64,000 nucleotides of DNA, from NCBI GenBank assembly GCA_021776655.1, contig JAJFFK010000034.1:25404-89403 (forward strand), in the 5' to 3' direction. This DNA is from Henriciella sp. Its GTDB lineage: Bacteria; Pseudomonadota; Alphaproteobacteria; Caulobacterales; Hyphomonadaceae. This document shows positions 61,845 through 64,000 of this stretch, piece by piece. Under the pieces are notes generated by a model. It was given only the letters and a program-made list of their open reading frames with translations, did not search any database and was not told the DNA's origin. A program made the position numbers and the translations under genes. Each line of letters opens with the position of its first letter. The first letter of the stretch is position 1.

Positions 61845-62183
61845 TCAACGATTTTCTCGAATTGCTTCGAAAGATGAGGCATCTCCCATATGAAAATAGA
61901 AATGGCCGATGAGTTTTCCCGGCTCCACTATTGTTACGGTGCCACGACCGCACCGATCATCTCGCTCATCCAAGCCTTGCCAACTAAAGTCGACACTTGG
62001 CAGCCCGTCTTTGAACAAATACCGTACATCCAACCAGGCGCGGACCGCTATGAAGCGCATTTCACTCTCATCGCCATCGAACCTTATGAAGCCCGGCACA
62101 ACCAAGTCGACAAGTTTTTGTTCCCACATGTCCATTTGGGATACTCGCCACCGGCCAGTGAAAGCTTGCTCGATCTCATTCAT
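61845..62183 (-). CDS. conserved hypothetical protein, 112 aa
   Basis: A soluble protein with a motif set that I associate with a widespread uncharacterised family: GRWRVSQMDMWEQK, VDLVVPGFIRF, FIAVRAWLDVRY, VDFSWQGLDERDD and GHFYFHMGDASSFEA. It is probably a small beta-barrel-like fold. It is 37 bases downstream of the coupling protein gene on the same strand, so may be transcribed with it. Function unknown. Confidence 0.72.
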   Translation of the reverse strand: MNEIEQAFTGRWRVSQMDMWEQKLVDLVVPGFIRFDGDESEMRFIAVRAWLDVRYLFKDGLPSVDFSWQGLDERDDRCGRGTVTIVEPGKLIGHFYFHMGDASSFEAIRENR

Positions 62184-62219
62184 ATTAGTTCGCCTAACTC
62201 AATCTCACGAAAAATTATA

Positions 62220-63731
62220 TCACCGCCGATAAAACGGCGTTACCTTCATGCGGATCGGACGTTTGTTGGAGTGCAGTAGCAAGACTTCATCATCTTCCAT
62301 ATGAATGATCTCATCGGGGTTCATCAGGTTCATTTCGCCGTACATTGAACGATCTCTCGGGTCGGTGCGGCGTCGGCGTCCGACTCGTTTGGATAGGTCT
62401 TCCGCCGTCCTAGTGTCCAGTCCAGACATGTAGATTTCGGTGCCCAGACCATCCATGATTGTGCGCGCTGCGTTAGCCCCGTAACGGCTTTCAAGTTGTG
62501 ACAGCGATTGCAAAAATATCCAAAAGGATACGCGGTACTTACGGGCGGTGGTCGCGTAGATATCAAAGTCGGGGATCTGCAAATGGCCAAACTCATCTAA
62601 TAGTAGGTAGACTGGTAGATGCTGGTCATTGCGTTCCGATAGCAAGGCCCGAAACATCTGGCTGTAAAACAGGTTGAGGATGAATTGGTAATAGCTCAAG
62701 TCCTGCTGGCGAACTTTCACAAACAGAACCGTTTTGCGTGTCCGCAGGGCAGTGAAATCAATCTCGTTAGTGGACAGAAACTTGGCAATGTCAGGATTGC
62801 TGAGGGCTGACAAAGCGGTATCTGCCGTCATGATAATGCTGGATAGTGATTTCTGATTGCCCTGGATAAAGCCCTTATAGTCGCTCCACAGCGGGTCGGC
62901 TGGATCATCTGAGCAGGATGAGATTACGAACTCGTCCAGCTTACTGGGCTGGTTGCCAGCGGGGGCGTACTGGTTGAGCCAGTATTTAACCCGGCCCAAA
63001 TGACAATGCTCCGGCTCGTTCCGGTTTTTCAGGCATTGGATAATGATACGCACGATCTTCTCGGCGGCAATATTCCAGAATGGGTCTTTGCTGTCCTGGG
63101 CTGACGGAGCCGACTTGATCAACAAATGTGCCACTTGCTGGATGTCCGTAAAACTCTTGGCATAGGCCAGCGGGTTGTAGGTCTTTGACTGGCCCAAATT
63201 CATCAGGTCGAGCACCTGCACCTCAAAGCCCTTGATCCGAAGCGTGTCTACCGTGGTGTCGTAGATCTCGCCGCTGGTATCGGTCACCACCATGGAACGG
63301 TTATCGAGTGTGAACAGGTTGGGTATGACAAAGCAGGACGATTTGCCCTTGCCCATACCACCTACGGTCAAGATCGATTGATAGGAGACCTTTTCAGATA
63401 GGCGTTTCTTACGCCCATCGACCAACCAGCCCTTATTGCGAGAAGACAGGAATTGGGCTTCTTCAAGCGGATCAAGATACTTGGCCCCTTCCCAGCGTCG
63501 CCCGGCATAAAACAGCCAGCGGAAGAACTCAGGCGTCGAACGGGCCAGTTTCGGAAACACCCAATTGAGAGGAGCGATGTTGAGGGCTGATCCCAGCAAC
63601 CAGACAGCGGCTACACCAAAGACAATCACGATGATCATCGAACTAACCCCTTGTGCAGAGGCGCTGGCAATGGCTGGCAACACGCCCAGCAAAACGAGCA
63701 CCCAGATGAATCCGGTCCAAAATCGGCTCAT
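62220..63731 (-). CDS. type IV secretion coupling protein (VirD4/TraD/TraG family)
   Basis: A 503-aa coupling protein that links a relaxosome to a mating-pair channel. Two N-terminal membrane helices (about 7-22 and 31-50) precede the ATPase domain, with Walker A GGMGKGKSS at 124-132 and Walker B YLLLDEFGHLQIP. The QSLSQLESRYGANAARTIMD segment and the ILVD-like FWIFLQS motif are typical of the family. Its ATG overlaps the upstream stop (ATGA). It shows that the tRNA-Ala element is, or was, conjugative or mobilisable. Confidence 0.9.
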   Translation of the reverse strand: MSRFWTGFIWVLVLLGVLPAIASASAQGVSSMIIVIVFGVAAVWLLGSALNIAPLNWVFPKLARSTPEFFRWLFYAGRRWEGAKYLDPLEEAQFLSSRNKGWLVDGRKKRLSEKVSYQSILTVGGMGKGKSSCFVIPNLFTLDNRSMVVTDTSGEIYDTTVDTLRIKGFEVQVLDLMNLGQSKTYNPLAYAKSFTDIQQVAHLLIKSAPSAQDSKDPFWNIAAEKIVRIIIQCLKNRNEPEHCHLGRVKYWLNQYAPAGNQPSKLDEFVISSCSDDPADPLWSDYKGFIQGNQKSLSSIIMTADTALSALSNPDIAKFLSTNEIDFTALRTRKTVLFVKVRQQDLSYYQFILNLFYSQMFRALLSERNDQHLPVYLLLDEFGHLQIPDFDIYATTARKYRVSFWIFLQSLSQLESRYGANAARTIMDGLGTEIYMSGLDTRTAEDLSKRVGRRRRTDPRDRSMYGEMNLMNPDEIIHMEDDEVLLLHSNKRPIRMKVTPFYRR

Positions 63732-63861
63732 CGGTCACGCTCATTATCATCTTCAACATTCCGCTCCATGGCGTCATGTCCTTCCTTCAACCCCAAGTCG
63801 GCCATCCGTTCAGCATAGACCTGCAAACGCTGCTCGGCGGTTTGCAACTCTTGCTCCAGCC
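63728..63861 (-). pseudogene. 3' fragment of a conjugation gene cut by an IS element
   Basis: The last 43 codons (LEQELQTAEQRLQVYAERMA then DLGLKEGHDAMERNVEDDNE) of a gene whose stop overlaps the coupling-protein start. Upstream of about 63861 the sequence changes to an insertion-sequence transposase in another frame, so this gene is truncated. The position just upstream of a coupling protein suggests a relaxase or relaxosome protein, but the fragment alone does not show which. Confidence 0.7.
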
Positions 63862-64000
63862 CTAGGTGACCGACTCATAAGATCGCAACCAAATTCGTAA
63901 TGACGCCAGTTGGACGGATGCGAGGAAGTTGTCATCGCGTTTGTCATATCGGGTGGCGACGGCTCGGAAGTGTTTGATCTTATTGAAGAACCTTTCAACG
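63862..64000 (-). mobile_element. IS5-family insertion sequence, transposase 3' end (partial)
   Basis: The minus strand encodes VERFFNKIKHFRAVATRYDK followed by a C-terminus with LRIWLRSYESVT and a TAG stop. ER-F-K-K-FR-ATRYDK carries the last catalytic Glu region of IS5-family DDE transposases. The element enters from the right edge, and its end lies at or near the stop codon around 63862, inside a conjugation gene. The rest of the IS is outside the window. Confidence 0.85.

Noticed and set aside
57546..64000. Search for the second attachment site (copy of the tRNA-Ala 3' end)
   Set aside because: No repeat of the T-arm/acceptor sequence was seen up to the right edge, so the element continues beyond the window.

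Overview
The window reads as a chromosome segment of an alphaproteobacterium, most likely from the Caulobacterales/Maricaulales (Hyphomonadaceae-like) side. The evidence is an RcdA (DUF1465) cell-cycle adaptor, a TrcR (DUF1013) regulator, a TIGR02300 protein, the sdhC-sdhD-sdhA-sdhB gene order, many secreted peptidases, esterases and lipoproteins, and a moderately high G+C. No species can be named from the sequence alone.

Layout. 0-5.9 kb: an enoyl-CoA hydratase, rpsO-terminator-pnp, two small unknown genes, a VOC protein and folE. 6.1-20 kb: an exporter ABC protein; a leftward run of ettA, a DsbA-like isomerase and an amidase lipoprotein; an MBL-fold hydrolase; a DPP-IV-like peptidase; a tandem DUF1330 pair with a GST-like gene; a type-B carboxylesterase; and free-methionine-R-sulfoxide reductase. 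19.9-26.1 kb: one tight six-gene operon (DUF4129, DUF4350, MoxR, DUF58, SpoIIM-like, RDD). 26.2-31.9 kb: rcdA, two small proteins (59 and 45 aa), a quinone oxidoreductase, trcR, a 0.7-kb spacer packed with palindromic repeats, an amidohydrolase lipoprotein and rpmB.

31.9-37.8 kb is an apparent insertion. It is bounded by two 103-bp direct copies (98/103 identical by eye) of the rpmB start and leader. It carries a TIR-nSTAND NTPase with a membrane segment and an unrecognised C-terminal region, a divergent citrate-synthase pair (one member fused to a DNA-binding HTH, with a palindromic operator between them), and the 3' remnant of a MmeI-like DNA methyltransferase joined to the second rpmB copy. 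An AT-richer S9 peptidase gene follows. 40.3-57.4 kb returns to housekeeping genes: DUF3108, xth, an SH3-GH19 muramidase/chitinase-like protein, sdhCDAB, a DUF885 peptidase, a glutamine amidotransferase, a phosphomannomutase, Smr, mscL, ihfB, rpsA (with a long Lys/Ala tail), cmk-aroA and TIGR02300.

57.47 kb to the right edge is an integrative element at tRNA-Ala(GGC). It has a tyrosine recombinase with an overlapping excisionase-like gene, three co-directional unknown genes ending in a membrane-anchored J-domain protein, an unknown AT-richer gene, and a type IV coupling protein. The conjugation gene upstream of the coupling protein is cut by an IS5-family element that runs off the window, so the far att site is not visible.

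A dispersed three-hairpin repeat (3.7, 8.0 and 26.1 kb), with compensatory changes in its stems, sits in three separate convergent gene gaps. It, the rpmB-flanked TIR-nSTAND segment and the HTH-citrate synthase pair are the most interesting features.
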